Source: Trema orientale
Taxonomy: Eukaryota > Streptophyta > Magnoliopsida > Rosales > Cannabaceae
NCBI GenBank assembly: GCA_002914845.1
Contig: JXTC01000019.1
Span: forward strand, 301,880-365,879
Length of the DNA: 64,000 bases
Reading direction: 5' to 3'
Shown: positions 1 to 12,247 of the stretch, one piece after another
How positions within the stretch are numbered: position 1 is the stretch's first letter
Layout: each line of letters opens with the position of its first letter
The notes under the pieces: model-generated
What the model was told of the DNA's origin: nothing
The model's input: only the letters and a program-made list of their open reading frames with translations
The model's database searches: none
Translations under genes and position numbers: made by a program

Positions 1-72
1 TAATGACAAATTCTAAAATACAAAAAAGAATGAGTCCTAATAAAATTGGTTTTCTGTTAGTGCCATGCTATG

Positions 73-107
<35 letters not shown>

Positions 108-454
108 TATTGTTTATATATATATATTTCTGGAATAGACTAAAGAAATAGAAACGACAGAAGGTGTTTTCTCTTATGTGAGAGTATTCTTTATATAATG
201 TATATATAGTTATTTGGAAAACGAGAAACTAGTTGTGTATCCCGTGAGTTTTAATGATTCTAACATATATGTATATAATTTATGTTAGGAAATTCTATTT
301 CCTACATTAGGCCACATATTTTAAACAATACATTATTCTTGAACAGACCCAATAAATGATTTAATTAAGACTGGGTCAGAATATCCAACTAAATATGGAT
401 ACTAATGTAGATACCCTGTTAGTCACCCAATTGGGTTAATGGATATCCAACAGG

Positions 455-504
455 AACTATTTAAAGAACCTATTAGGGTAACTATTTAAAGAACCTATTA
501 GGGT
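455..504. repeat. 25-bp direct tandem repeat, two copies
   Basis: Two adjacent identical 25-bp units start with AACTATTTAAAGAACC, at 455-479 and 480-504. They lie in AT-rich sequence inside the CACTA limits with no coding potential. The surrounding 280-800 stretch may be a fragment of another element (it begins TGTTAGGAAATTC), but I could not define its ends. Confidence 0.85.
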
Positions 505-840
505 TATGGTCCTGCAGCTAAATATTAAGTACGCTCAATTATCTGTAACCCGCTATCAGTTATAGACTATTTTTAGAGGTTTTAGAAATCAAAACTGTTT
601 CCAACTACGAATGTGTGCACATATTTGCATTTATGGAGCAAGAATTAGTAGTTGCAGTACAATGGAGATCACCTGATAATGGGGCAAGAGATCTTGTGAA
701 ACTAAAGACTCGGTGAAGTTGTACTGGGACAACTTCTCATAACATATTCAATATAGGGTAGTAACATGAAATATAATTATATCAAATTATTAATAAATTA
801 ATTCGATATAATTGTATTTCATCATTAAAAAAATTATATG

Positions 841-1270
841 CTATTTACTTAGGCGTCATTGGATGTTGCTATTGACCGACGTATCTAAGGAGCTTATTTG
901 CTTCTTTGATTCCCTTGGTCACTACATCCGTGACGACTGCAAGAATGTTTTAGGGATATAAGTATAAATTATTTTAATAAGTAAGTAGTTAATTTGTTTA
1001 TTATATTTTGCATGAGATGTTAACTCTAATTTTCCTAATTAATAGTGTACGTTTCAATTACACTATTACACCAAGGGAAAAAGATTGAGAAAAGATATGC
1101 TCTACAATGGTCTAGCGTGTAAGAGACTAATAATATTCTTTTCATTATTACTACTTCCTATTTATATACTAATTAGTTAATTTGTTTTTTTAGTGTCTTT
1201 GACAATAAGATTGGAGCACTTGTGGATTTTATGTGGGTGCTATAATGAGAGATCTTATGTATGAGCCCCA
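841..1270 (+). pseudogene. Degenerate Ulp1-like cysteine protease (C48) fragment in the CACTA element
   Basis: Conceptual translation from about 857 reads HWMLLLTDVSKELICFFDSL followed by GHYIRDDCKNVLGI. This matches the His (HW) and Asp (DSL) blocks of plant transposon-borne Ulp1 proteases. After an AT-rich interval that looks like an intron, about 1198-1270 reads CGFYVGAIMRDL, which fits the catalytic Cys block (CG[FY]YV). In-frame stops lie just before the Cys block and the exon borders are not clean, so it is not functional as it stands. In the family the protease cleaves SUMO or ubiquitin-like tags; its job in transposons is unclear. The order His, Asp, Cys is correct for C48 peptidases. 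Confidence 0.6.
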
Positions 1271-1660
1271 ATCGACCCATTACATAACAACACAAGTATG
1301 TTTACTTAAGTACTAATTATGTTTTTCTTCTTTTTTTTTTTTGTAAGTTTTACAATTCTATTTCTTAATCTCAATTTTGTATTTTATTTTAGTGTTAGAT
1401 GAAGTAACATACAACTTAGACCAAATAAATGTGATACGAAGTAAGTGGACGGATCATTTAACTAACTTCTTGCCCCTCCAAAACTAGGGTCGCAAAACTT
1501 TCAGTCTACATATATCATGTTAATTAATGTCCACTTATTAGTCTAGACTTAGTTATTTTGTATGTTTAGCTATTATTTAACTATTTTGTAGTTGTACCTG
1601 GCTACAGTTGTTTATTTTATTAATAAATTTTGTGTAACTAGATTAGTATTTGAAGTACGT

Positions 1661-1842
1661 ATATGTTGGAATATCATATAATATAGAATGAGTGCTGTAA
1701 AAATTGAATATTTAATACAGTGGAAATTTTAGTTTCCATAGCCAAACTAGTATTAATAGTTACAGTATGTTGAAATATTATGTAATATGGAATTGGAGCG
1801 GTAAAAATTGAATATTTAATACAAGTGAATTTTTAGTTTCTA
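1661..1842. repeat. Diverged ~105-bp direct repeat in the CACTA subterminal region
   Basis: Two related blocks beginning TATGTTGRAATAT and continuing through GTAAAAATTGAATATTTAATAC to TTTAGTTTC lie at about 1661-1740 and 1766-1842. They are tandem, imperfect and AT-rich, and sit next to the palindromic subterminal array. Confidence 0.7.
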
Positions 1843-1878
1843 TTCCAGAGAGAATTTTCCTCCTGGTAGTCTACGTAC

Positions 1879-2053
1879 GGCAACACTTGTAGAGGAAGTG
1901 TTGCCATATATTCCTTGCATATGATAACACTTGTATAGAAAGTGTTATCATATGTGATATTCTAAAATTAAAAACAACAATACTTTCTGTTCAAGTATTG
2001 CCATTTTAATATTAAAATATATCAGAAGGCAACACTTATTTAAGTGTTGCCTT
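1879..2053. repeat. Array of CACTA subterminal palindromes
   Basis: Three near-perfect inverted repeats occur at 1879-1905 (GGCAACACTT arm), 1922-1950 (TGATAACACTT arm) and 2026-2053 (AAGGCAACACTT arm). A fourth, weaker one (CAATACTT arm) is at about 1977-2000. All share an AACACTT/AAGTGTT core. In En/Spm-type elements such repeats bind the TNPA-like protein. Here the binding role is inferred only from position and form. Confidence 0.75.
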
Positions 2054-2128
2054 ACGGCCCCCCGTTTAGTCACACTTAAGTAAGTAATACTTTTACGAGT
2101 GTAGTTAAAGCTATTTTTTCTAGTAGTG

Positions 2129-4509
2129 AGAAGAATAAATCCTATTATTTTCTTTCATAATGTTTCCCTCCTATAATAATAGTAGATGTACTTTAAAAGT
2201 TTCTCTTTTCTGAACTAGAGATATTAGTTATTAGTAAAGATGTATTAATAATTTTAGTTAAAAAGTCACGTCTAAACTAAAATATTTAGAAAAATAATAT
2301 TAAGAGACAGAATAAGTGTAGCAATTACAGAGCGGGATTCTCTGTCCAACATGAGGACAAAAAATCAAAGAGAAAAGAAATTAACTTTTTCCTTCATTTC
2401 CAAGGTCAAAGCAAGCAACCATGTGTCTTATTTGTTCCAAAAATAGAAGAAAAAATTTCAAATTTCAACTAAACTAATATAAAATTCACTGATAAATTTG
2501 CATAATTTCACATGTATTTTCTTTATAATTGTTTAGATCTAGTTATCATTCTCACCATGTCAATCTATCTCCAACAGCAAAGATTCTTCCAATATAGATT
2601 CTCAAAAGGGAATGAAATTTTGACAATGGAAAACATATTAGAAATGGCAGCATCCGAATTTGATCCAAACCGAATTAGTCAATTTGTTATTCAAAACAAG
2701 AATTAATATGGTCAAATAGGTTATAGAGAAACATGGGTTAATAGGGATTAAACTTCTTCATTTTTCCAAGTAAATGGGTGATAAGATCTTCTCTTCTTTC
2801 TCTCTATCTTTTCAAAAGTTTAGTATATACCTATCTCCTGTATAGGTACTTCTCATTTTCTTTTCTCGTATTTTCTTTCATTTTTAAATAGTCTTTCTAT
2901 TTTATGAAGGTAGTTGTCTATTTAGATATAGATCTATGATCTTCTTAGTCCTCCTAGATTTAGATCTGTAGTAGTTTTAATTTTTGTTGGCGTTTTTTCT
3001 TTTATTATTATAGTTATTATTCAGATTTGTATCATATATGATTCAGATTTGGAGAATTCGTACAAAAAAATATTATGTATTGTGGCGACATTTGGGTCAT
3101 CCTAGTAGAAGTTTATTGAGATGATATTTTTATTATATCTCACTGAAGGTCTAGGCAAACTAAAAATCAACAATGTTATTTCATTAAAGTTTTATTGAGA
3201 CGATATAGTTACCTATAGTCGCGAGAATTTTCAGCGCAATTTGATTGAGCAAAAAACAAAAAGAAAAAAAAAATATTATGAAAGCTATTGAGGCGATAGT
3301 TGTTATTCCATTATGTGTGTACCTTTTTCATAATCTGCGAAAATAAATAATAATGATAAATGTAATTAAAATTTTAGTCTGTTGGGATAACTTAGGTGAC
3401 CCACTTAAATTTGAAAATTTGCACAGTATTTTTTGTGCCACCTAAATTTTTTGAAAATTTAAAATTTGACTTTATATCTATTGTGGCAATGAAAAAATTT
3501 GCACAATATTATTTGTGCCACCCAAATTTTCAAAGAAATTAAAATTTCGGTTAAAAAGTGACGTCCCATCTATATTAGGACGACGTTGTTACTTATAAGG
3601 ATGACACTGTTGTCCCAATAGCTCTAGAAATTTATAGGAGGGTCATGAACTTCCTTTTTTTTCCCACTTCTCTTTTCTCCCAAATTTCTCTTCTTCCCAC
3701 TCTTTCCCTCTTCTTCCTTTTTCTGAACCCCTCCCTCTTCTCTCTCTCTCTCTTCCTCTCTCTTTTTTTATAGATACCTCTTCAAGTCTTTTTTCTCTCT
3801 CTCTCCCTCTCTTCCTCTCTCTTTTTTTATAGTTACTTCTTCGAGTCTTTTTTTCTCTCCTCCCCTCTCCAAATCTCTCTATCTCTTAGTTTATCCATTT
3901 ATTTCTTCCTCTAGCTAGTTTCATGCTACAACCCCTCTCCCCACCATTTATGTTGCGTCCCTTGTTTCACCCTCGCCCCTCCTTTGGTATACATCTATAT
4001 ATAATAACTTTATTTTAGTTTATTTTATTTGCTTAAGTTTACTTTAACTTAAATTTTAATAACTTTTGTAATATCTTCGATTATTCAGTTTTGAAGAAAT
4101 TAGAGCATTTAGACTATAGGTTTTTAAGATCTTGAGGTAAGTATTTTTTTGAATTTTGATTTATAACTTTTTGGATTATTATGGCTAGTTTTTTTTCTTC
4201 TTCTTCTTTTTTTGGCTAGTTGTTAATTTTTGTTGGTATAATATTTTGTTCAATTAGTAATTTCATTGTTTTTTTTTATTATTATTTTTTACTTTGTGGG
4301 TTTGAAAACAATTGATCTATGAGAACAACCACCTTCATATGCATAAGCATTATTATTATTGAAATAAAAAATAAAAACTGAAGAAAAAATTCCTAGAAAG
4401 AGACCAAAGTAGAAGAGTTACAAAAAAGAAGAGGAAGAGTTCTCGAGAGAAATAGAGCAACTAGAGTATAATAATACATCTACTTTTTACTACAGTCATT
4501 ACCTACCAC
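2129..4509. other. AT-rich intergenic DNA with old transposon-like remnants
   Basis: No gene is supported. A 64-codon open frame at 2512-2706 has no recognisable features. Positions 3050-3620 carry recurring motifs such as ATTGAGGCGATA, GACGACGTTGTT and two diverged ~80-bp-spaced copies of GCACARTATTNTTTGTGCCACC (3421 and 3501), typical of a decayed non-autonomous DNA element whose ends I cannot place. Positions 3720-3860 are CT-rich with an imperfect ~59-bp tandem repeat. Confidence 0.5.
3735..3860. repeat. CT-rich imperfect tandem repeat (~59 bp x 2)
   Basis: The block TCTTCCTCTCTCTTTTTTTA, followed by TAG and an A/C/T-rich segment ending in AAGTC or GAGTC, occurs at 3751 and again at 3810. 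It is pyrimidine-rich throughout and no function is evident. Confidence 0.7.
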
Positions 4510-4514
4510 ATAAA

Positions 4515-6365
4515 TGTTGGAAAGACTTAAGAAAAATTACAATTGGTGGTATTTTAAAAAAATTTAATTTTCATAGAAAATTTCACCAACAATTTTTCAA
4601 ATATTCAACACAGCAGAAAGACAATCAAGAGCGTTTTAATCTTACAATAATATATATTAGATATATGATTGGAGACATACCTCTTGTAGATCTGAGACGA
4701 CCTAGAGAATGATTCTAACCCCACTAGATCTTCCAGAGTATTCTTGTTTATAGTCACACGAGAATATAGTCTCTATATGCTATACAGGAAAAGATCAAAT
4801 TAGAAACTGCTTATTGATTCACAAAGAAATCAAAGAATAGAATATGAACTGTTCACTTAACTTTGTAAATCTTCTCTCTCTAGAAAAACTAACAGAACTT
4901 TGTTATGATTTTGTTACTTATAAAATGGGTGTCTGAAGTTTCCTATTTATAGGAAATAGGAAGAATGTCTCCATAAGGAAATCCTAAAGTCCCACACACC
5001 ACAGTTAATTTGTTGTAGGTGGGTGGGCTCTTTCTTTATTAGCCAAGATTGGCTAAAATCAGGTAATTCCTTTTTCAGGAATATCCTGTTACCCGATTTC
5101 ATAATTTGTAATATTTGATTATCTTGACTTGTCGTTTATATTCAATAATCAATCAAATACTGACTTATCAGTTCCTCTTTTATTTGTTAACATTCAATTA
5201 ACCATAATTAGAATCTAATTACGTCCAGGTTTATTAAACTAAATTAATTAATGGGAATCGCATTCAACCTTTATATGGAAATTACCATATAAGAAAGATT
5301 GATAACTTAGTGACCAAGCTTACTAGATTTGTCCGAAATTTACCAAAACTAAAGCCAATCTTCTCCCACTGATCGTGCCACATGCCCAGGCCCAGTAATT
5401 GGGCTACGTTTGTAGGCCTTAGTGCAGTCCAACTCTATTTTGTCCAATTGCCATATAATCGGTCCAGTCCAGTAACAGTACGACCATTAACATAAGTTAA
5501 CCAGGGGATCTTATAGGATTATACAGTTAGTTCCTAAATAATTAAATGAGCCTATTAATTATTTAATTTTAAGTCCATTCTACTAAAAGACTGAAATTGT
5601 ACTCCAACTGTCTATGCTATATATTAGAGTAACATCTCATGCCACAATGATTCTTCGCTAATATCCCTTTGTATAACATCATGAAAACATAAGCATATGT
5701 TTCTTGGTTCTTACTTATTTCTCTAATGATCTTTAATCAACATCTTTCTGAATAATTCAGTATTAACATGCTTAGGCCTAAGACTTGTGATCAAGTATCG
5801 AAATCCACCGAGAGATATTATTTCACCAAATTCTATATTATTAATTGCAACCATATAATTCAATAAATATGTTTTACTAAACATCAGATAATATTGACCT
5901 TAATTGATCTCACTTATTTGCAATTCAAATAAGGCTATACTTGTGAATATACAATCGCAGCTAACTCAAGATTTATAGTAAGACTAATCACTACTTATGA
6001 AATTCTTTCTCATTGACATTATCAATAGAATTTCATTTATGATCTAGTTCAGTGTAAGTCTCATTACACCAGTTAACTTAAGTTGACCAAGTAAGTTAAG
6101 TTATTCTAAAGTCAGCTACAACATAAGTAAACTGCCTAAACTTACTTATATTGATGTGAACTACTATTAATTAATTGTAAATAACTTGTATTTATGTTTT
6201 CTGTGAATCTATATCGTAATTACATAGATACATATTAAGACAATTAGATAAAACTTTATTCAAATAACATTATGGACAAATTATTAACTAAAAAATATTT
6301 TTATTAATATGAAAATGTTTACATAAAAATAACTATTTTTATGAGCTTTCCCACTTATTCTAACA
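4515..6365 (-). mobile_element. Solo LTR of an LTR retrotransposon (1.85 kb)
   Basis: The segment begins TGTTGGAAAG and ends CTTATTCTAACA, so it has TG...CA termini with short inverted repeats. It is flanked by a perfect 5-bp target duplication ATAAA (4510-4514 and 6366-6370). There is no primer-binding site, polypurine tract or coding frame inside, so it is a solo LTR left by LTR-LTR recombination. A TATA-like CCTATAAATAGG reads on the minus strand near 4950, about 1.4 kb into the LTR, which suggests minus orientation. Family assignment is not possible without internal sequence. Confidence 0.88.
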
Positions 6366-6677
6366 ATAAACACATGAATATTTTGAGAATGGAATAGTTG
6401 AAAACAAATGAGGATATCATTTAAATAACTTTTTCAAGATGATTTACCATGATATATAATCATAGTTAATGAAACCTAACATATATATATACACAAATTC
6501 ACAGAAATCAGGGCTAGAAAATAAAATGTAAATTTTAAGAAAAAGCCATTGATCAGTCACAAATTTAAAAGTTGCTTCGCACATGCAGAGAAGTAAAGAA
6601 GAAGCAATCAAGCTAATAACCTTGCATTCTTGGAGAAAAAGAAAATAACAAAAACATGAAAAGAATAGTAATAATTG

Positions 6678-9600
6678 CTAAGAGAGGAATTACATTGGCG
6701 GCAGAAATCCCAAATCAAATGGCTACAAGAAGGGGATAACTGCACCAAGTTCTTCTTCATCTCAACTCTGACTAGGAGACGACGAAATGCGATTGAGTTT
6801 ATCCGAGATGGCTCAGGCACCTGGAGAAACACGAGAAGTGAGATTGGCAATGCTTTCATCTGTAAGTTCAAGGCTATCTATTGCCCAGACTCTCTTGAGC
6901 CTTGCCCAGACCTTGGGCATCTCATCGCACCAGTAATCATTGACTTACAAAATGAAGAACTTAGCAAGATTCCCTGCTTTGATGAAATATGGGAGACTCT
7001 ATTCTCCATGGGCTCTCTGAAGGCCCCAGGCCCTAATGGTATGTCAGTCATTTTCTTTAAGTATTACTGGTCAATTGTCGGCCCTGATTTTGTTCATATG
7101 ACTCAGAACTTTTTCTTAACCTCACACATGAACCCCTCCATCAAAACTACAAATCTGGTGTTAATCCCAAAAATAGAAAGTCCCAAACCACTTTAGGCCA
7201 ATATCCTTGTACAATGTTGCTTACAAGGTTATCTCTAAAATCCTCGCAAACAGATTGAAACCCCTCCTTTCCAAGATGATCTGTCCTACCCAATCAGCCT
7301 TTGTGCCTGGTCATTTTATCCATGACAATAGCATCCTCATCCAAGAGATAATCCATTCAATGAAACAAAAACAAGGTAAGGGTGGTCTTATGGCTTTAAA
7401 GTTGGACTTGGAAAAGGCTTATGATAAACTGAATTGGGATTTCATCATCAAAGTATTGAAAGCTTTTGGTTTCCATGAGCACTGGATTAGTTGGGTTAGG
7501 AATTGTATTACCACAACCCGTTTTAATTTGCTGGAAAATGGAGCGACATTTCAGTCCTTCACCCCCCTAAGGGGCCTCAGGCAGGGTGACCCCTTATCCC
7601 GATACCTTTTCATTCTTAGTATGGAAGTCCTTTCACGAAGCTTAAATGCCAAACTTGAGGAGGGTGCTTTACATGGTATCAAGCTGGCCCGCTCGGGACC
7701 TACTCTCCACCATTCATTCTTTGCAGATGACCTGTTTCTCTTTGGAAGAGCATCAGTTGCAGAAGCTAATTGTTTCCGCAAATGTCTTGATCAATTATGT
7801 GCTTGGTCTGGGCAATCACTTAGCCTAGACAAGTCATCTGTTTATTTTAGCCGTAATTTGTGCTATACAGAAAGAGCCCATTTGTCTAGTTTGTTGGGGA
7901 TGAGGCAGGCACCAAAGAATTCTAAGTACTTTGGCCTACCACTCTTTGTCACTCGAAGGAAAAAGGAGGATTTTCAATTTGTCATTGATCGTTTTGAATC
8001 GAGACTAGCCGGCTGGAAAAGGAAACTGCTCTCGAAGGCAGGTCGTTTGACCTTAGTCAAATCGGTGGGCCAATTAATTGCATCGTACTCTATGCATTCG
8101 GTAGCCCTTCCTATCGCGACATGTAACCGAATTGACTCTCTCTTGAGAAGATTTTGGCGGGGATCAAATAGCCAGGAAAATCCAAAACTTTGCTTACGAG
8201 CTTGGGACTCAATATGCTCCCCAAAAGCAATGGGCGGTCTGGGTGTGAGCAGAACCGCTGATATGAACTAGGCTCTCTTGGGAAAATAGGGGTGGGGTCT
8301 TTTAACTAACGAAAATTCCCTCTGCTTGCAGGTTCTCAGAAATAAATACCTCCACCAGAAATCTTTCCTAGATGTCTCTCCATCACCTGGTGATTCTTGG
8401 TCCTGGAAAAGTATTTGTAAGACAAAATCTCTATTACAAAAAAGTACATGTCGATTCATTGGTGATGGACGAAGCACTATTATCTGGGAACACCCATGGA
8501 TACCAAGTATTGAGGGTTTCAAGCTGACCCCTAAGGGTAGACCGTGCCTAGGACAATTTCTAGTGGCAGACTTCATTCTAGAAGATAGCTCGTGGGACTT
8601 AACCAAACTCCAGAACACCTCTGACCCAATAGTGGCTTCAAAAATTGCCTGCATTAGAGTTCCCAAAACTCATCGAAGGGACTTCTGGTTCTGCGTGCCG
8701 AATGCTAATGGGAAGTTCACTACTAAGTCAGCTTATCTCACAGATCAAGGACACAGGTTTGTTAACAATTCACCTCTCTCTAGCTCTTACTGGAACAAAC
8801 TGTGGTTTGCAAAAATCCACCCTCGTCACAAAATATTATGGTGGCAAGCTATCCTCAATATCCTCCCATCAAAATCTAAACTCTCTCAAATTCTGTAAAT
8901 GGAAAATGATCTATGCCCCCTTTGCAACCAAGCCCCGGAGTCCCTAGAACACCTATTTCTCTTTTGCGACCTAGCCAACCGGGTTTGGTTTTCATCACCA
9001 TGGAACCTGCGGCCATCCCGAATCCTTACCCCATCCTTAGCTTCCTGGTTTTAATTCATTTGGGATATTATTTCAGATGTCTACTCTGAATGCCTTATAT
9101 TTGCATCAGTCACCTTGGAGCTGATTTGGAAAACCAAGAATGAGGTAGTCCACCAGAATACTTCCCCAAATCTAAAACATCTCATCGAATCAATTAAGCT
9201 ATCCTCAGCCAGTTTCCAGATAGCTGTTTCTCGAACTGCACCCACCCAAAGCAATATCCGTTGGAAACCCCTACCTGAGTATTGGGTGAAGGTAAATTTT
9301 GATGCTGCAATCAGACCAGACTCTGTCATAGGATCGGCTATTTGTCAGGATTTTACAGGCTCAATCATTGGCATTTCATCATATAAATATGACCCATCTT
9401 CACCTCTGGTTGGCGAATGTTTAGCAGCACTCCAAGCAATCAAACTTGCCATTTCTACAGGTGCCAGCCATATAATTTTGGAAGGTGACTCCAGAACCGT
9501 AATCCAGAGCTTACAAGAGGGTGAAGACCTTTGCCATTGGGAAATCTCTAATATCATTGTGGATTGCAGGAGTATCCTGGAAAAATTTTCTGCATGGACT

Positions 9601-9717
9601 ACGTTCCTTATTGGAAGAGTCTCCAACTTTGCAGCTCATAATATTGCTAAGTGGTCATGGTGTACGTCCACATTTGGTAATCTAGAGGTCCTCCATTCCA
9701 GCGAATGTTCTCTCTGA
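6678..9717 (+). pseudogene. LINE ORF2 remnant: RT, zinc-binding RVT and RNase H domains
   Basis: The first frame (to 7196) carries the pre-RT block, with WLQEGDNCTKFF and LKAPGPNGM. A frameshift near 7180-7200 moves to the frame used from about 7190 to 9717. That frame holds the RT core: SAFVPGHFIHDN, LDLEKAYDKLNW, LRGLRQGDPLS and the catalytic FADD box near 7722-7733. A zinc-finger RVT region with CPLCNQAPESLEHLFLFC follows at about 8905-8970, then a C-terminal RNase H domain (VNFDAAI, GECLAAL, EGDSRTV; about 9290-9660). In-frame stops occur at 8269, 8287, 8896 and 9052; the first two fit CAG or TGG codons changed by C-to-T deamination. The copy cannot encode an active protein. The C-terminal RNase H is a known feature of plant L1 elements. 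Confidence 0.9.
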
Positions 9718-9822
9718 TTGTAATTGTTGGTCCTTAGTCTCTGATTTGTAGTGTATTGAAAGGACCCTCTTTTTGTACTTTGATTGTTGCCTTTAATGAA
9801 TTCCACCGTTTCTTATCAAAAA
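6678..9822 (+). mobile_element. 5'-truncated L1-type LINE with reverse transcriptase and RNase H
   Basis: The element starts inside ORF2, just upstream of the RT domain, and ends after a 3' UTR with a short A-run (9818-9824). An 8-bp direct repeat AATAATTG flanks it (6670-6677 and 9823-9830), consistent with target-primed insertion. The last 1-2 A of the tail may belong to the repeat. The endonuclease and ORF1 are missing, the commonest fate of plant LINE copies. Coding content is described in the pseudogene entry. Confidence 0.88.
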
Positions 9823-11550
9823 AATAATTGTTAAAGCCAATTTTTCCAAATCATAAACCCACCGGGAAATGTGTTAAGAATTACGTGTTTCCAACTTTCG
9901 TTTCGGCTACTGTACCAAGTGGCACGCTCTTTACCACAAACCTAATATATATATTTTTTTAAGAAAAGAAATCTAGCTAATTTCTTTGCCACAATCTCAA
10001 ACAACCTCTCAGCTCCACTATAAGATATACTATAAAATACGCACGTGTTTCTAATTTCCAATTAAATAATCTAGTTCCTCCATTCCCCTTTGTCTCTTTC
10101 ACACGATACGTATAAAATCTCAACTTCTTGTTGCATTTATATGTAATTAAATATATAATGTTGTCGATAAAAGATCAGGAAGTAGAATCGTGCATCTTAC
10201 TATATCATTCATATGGCTAGTTTGGTCAAAAGATATGTGCACTGAAAAATACGTATAGTATGTGTTTCCTTTATATATGTAGAGCACTAATTTGGTATTT
10301 TTTTTTACCTATTTATAGGTATTGTTTTGATCAATTAAATTAGTTACGCACGTCATTATGGTAAAATGAGAGAGAAAAAAAAATATTAAATAATATGCAT
10401 TTATTTTTATTATTATTTTTTTCAACTGTTTAAATTATGATAGCCGTTACATTAATGATTCAATGACCAAAAAAAAAAAAATACTAATGAATAAATAAAT
10501 TTAAAAAAAAAACCTGTCGAATTGATAATCATTTATATGCCACTTCATAGTTGTATAAATTATTTCATTATGCTAGATTTCTAGTTATGTTTTTCTTTTT
10601 TCTTCTTTATTTTCCCCCATGTGGTTATTAGTTATTGATAATTTCAACTCCATGGCAGAAAGACTTCATAAGTAACTTATTCAAAGGCTAAAATTGTAAC
10701 ACAACATAGTAAATTGACAACAAATATACCAAATATCATGATACTTGTCAAACTAAAATTGGCAAGAAGCTGTTTGACTAAGCGCTTAATTTTAATTTTC
10801 TGGATTTCACTTTGGTGCTTATTTGTTTGGGACGAGAGAGAGAGAGAGAGTAGGTCACGTTAATAATCGTTAATAATTTAGGTTAATTAAAAAAATATTA
10901 ATCTATTTTCTGATATATAGTTGAACGAACATTCCTTCTAGATCACACTATTAAATGTTATTGATTAATTTATTGTGCGGAGGGAGTTGGGACATTTGAG
11001 TCCTTGCAAGCAAAATTGATCTGTAAAATGTGTATTTGCTCCTTAAACCACATGGCAATCATGTGCATCGGAGGTACTAAGGACACTAAGACACACATAC
11101 ATATATATATATATATACACATATTGTATGTTGAGGATGATATTTTGGAAAATGTATACTTCATTTTATTTCTCATAGAATCTCAGTTTTATAAACTTTT
11201 ACTTGGAGTAGGATATTTTCTTTGTGGATGTCCTCATAAACAATTTGCAAGTCATATAAATAGTACTAGTAACAAGACCTACCCAAAAAAGGGGCTCTTA
11301 GCAAAATGGCCGAATTTAGGACTTCTTTAAAATAGATGCTTGTTTTCCAAATGCTACATGAGAATGGCGAATATATTAGTGAATTTACCAAGTGCAGAAT
11401 TTGATTTATCTACTGTAAAATCTGACAAATTATACATACCATTTAGCCATAAACTAAAAAAATTAAAGTATATTTCTTTTATTAAAAAAAAAGAACAAAA
11501 AAGGGGGACACATCTAATTTATCGGGGAAAAGAAAAATAAAAATAAAAGA

Positions 11551-11760
11551 GAGAAAATTAAGTGGATGATCAATTTTTTAAATTGATTTAAATAGATGTC
11601 TATATTTTAAAAGTTATAGCTAAATGTCTATTTCCTTTAAAGCTTCAGTTGTAGAATATGTTATAATTCCATTTTTGTCATTAAGTGAATTTGATATTTA
11701 ACTATAAACTTTTAAATTTAGTTATATACTGAGTGTTCGGAAAAAAATGGTCAAATAACT
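11551..11760 (+). repeat. Dispersed repeat family A, diverged/truncated copy
   Basis: It begins GAGAAAATTAAGTGGATGA and continues with AAATAGATGTCTATATTTTA and TATAGCTAAATGTC. It is related to the units at 24631-24914 and 25051-25337. The 3' part is poorly conserved here. Confidence 0.65.
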
Positions 11761-12247
11761 AGTCAGCTATGGAAACTAGGATGACGTCTCGCCTCCGTTT
11801 TATGGATATATGTAGAGGAGGAAGGATATGGGTTGGGCTAACTTGAGCAAAAATGACCTTTTTGTGAATTTTTTTAAAAATGACATTCGTAGGAGCGTCA
11901 AAAATATTTTGACCTATAGTCATAAGTTTCTTGACCATAAAAAAAATCATTATTTATAGCATTTTTGAAATTTTTCTATAATGAAGCTCTTAAGTATAGA
12001 TCAAAGCGTTCTTGACACTCCTAAAAATGTTATTAAAAAAATGATAAAAAAAAGTCATTTTCGCCCAAATTACCACCCATGTCCTTTTCTCTATGTGGAG
12101 TAGGATCCAACAAGAAATTAGGCCTATGGCAAATCAATCTGGGCCTTAAGTATCAACGAAGGTCCAAGTTTTCACCTGGGGCCTGGGCCCCCTAATGTTG
12201 CATGTCTATTATTTTTTGAGGAATTTTGATTTTTTATGATAATTTTT

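Larger units (their letters stand above)
1..2128 (+). mobile_element. CACTA (En/Spm-type) DNA transposon, 3' portion; left end outside window
   Basis: The right boundary is clear: positions 2111-2128 end in TAGTAGTG, whose reverse complement begins CACTACTAGAAAAAA, the usual terminal inverted repeat of plant CACTA elements. Just inside it (1879-2053) lie short palindromes built on AACACTT/AAGTGTT, the type of subterminal repeat array these elements carry. Further in (841-1270) is a decayed Ulp1-like protease segment on the + strand, cargo often found in plant CACTA and MULE elements. I found no matching left terminus, so the element starts before the window or its left end is gone. The 3-bp target duplication therefore cannot be tested; the outside flank is AGA. 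Positions 1-800 inside these limits could contain other inserted repeats. Confidence 0.72.

Noticed and set aside
455..504. Considered as a CRISPR-like or regulatory repeat
   Set aside because: Only two directly adjacent copies without spacers, in a plant nuclear context; a simple tandem duplication.
3050..3620. Possible second CACTA or Mutator-type element with recurring GACGACGTTGTT-like motifs
   Set aside because: Neither terminal inverted repeats nor a target duplication could be found, so it is reported only as a remnant.
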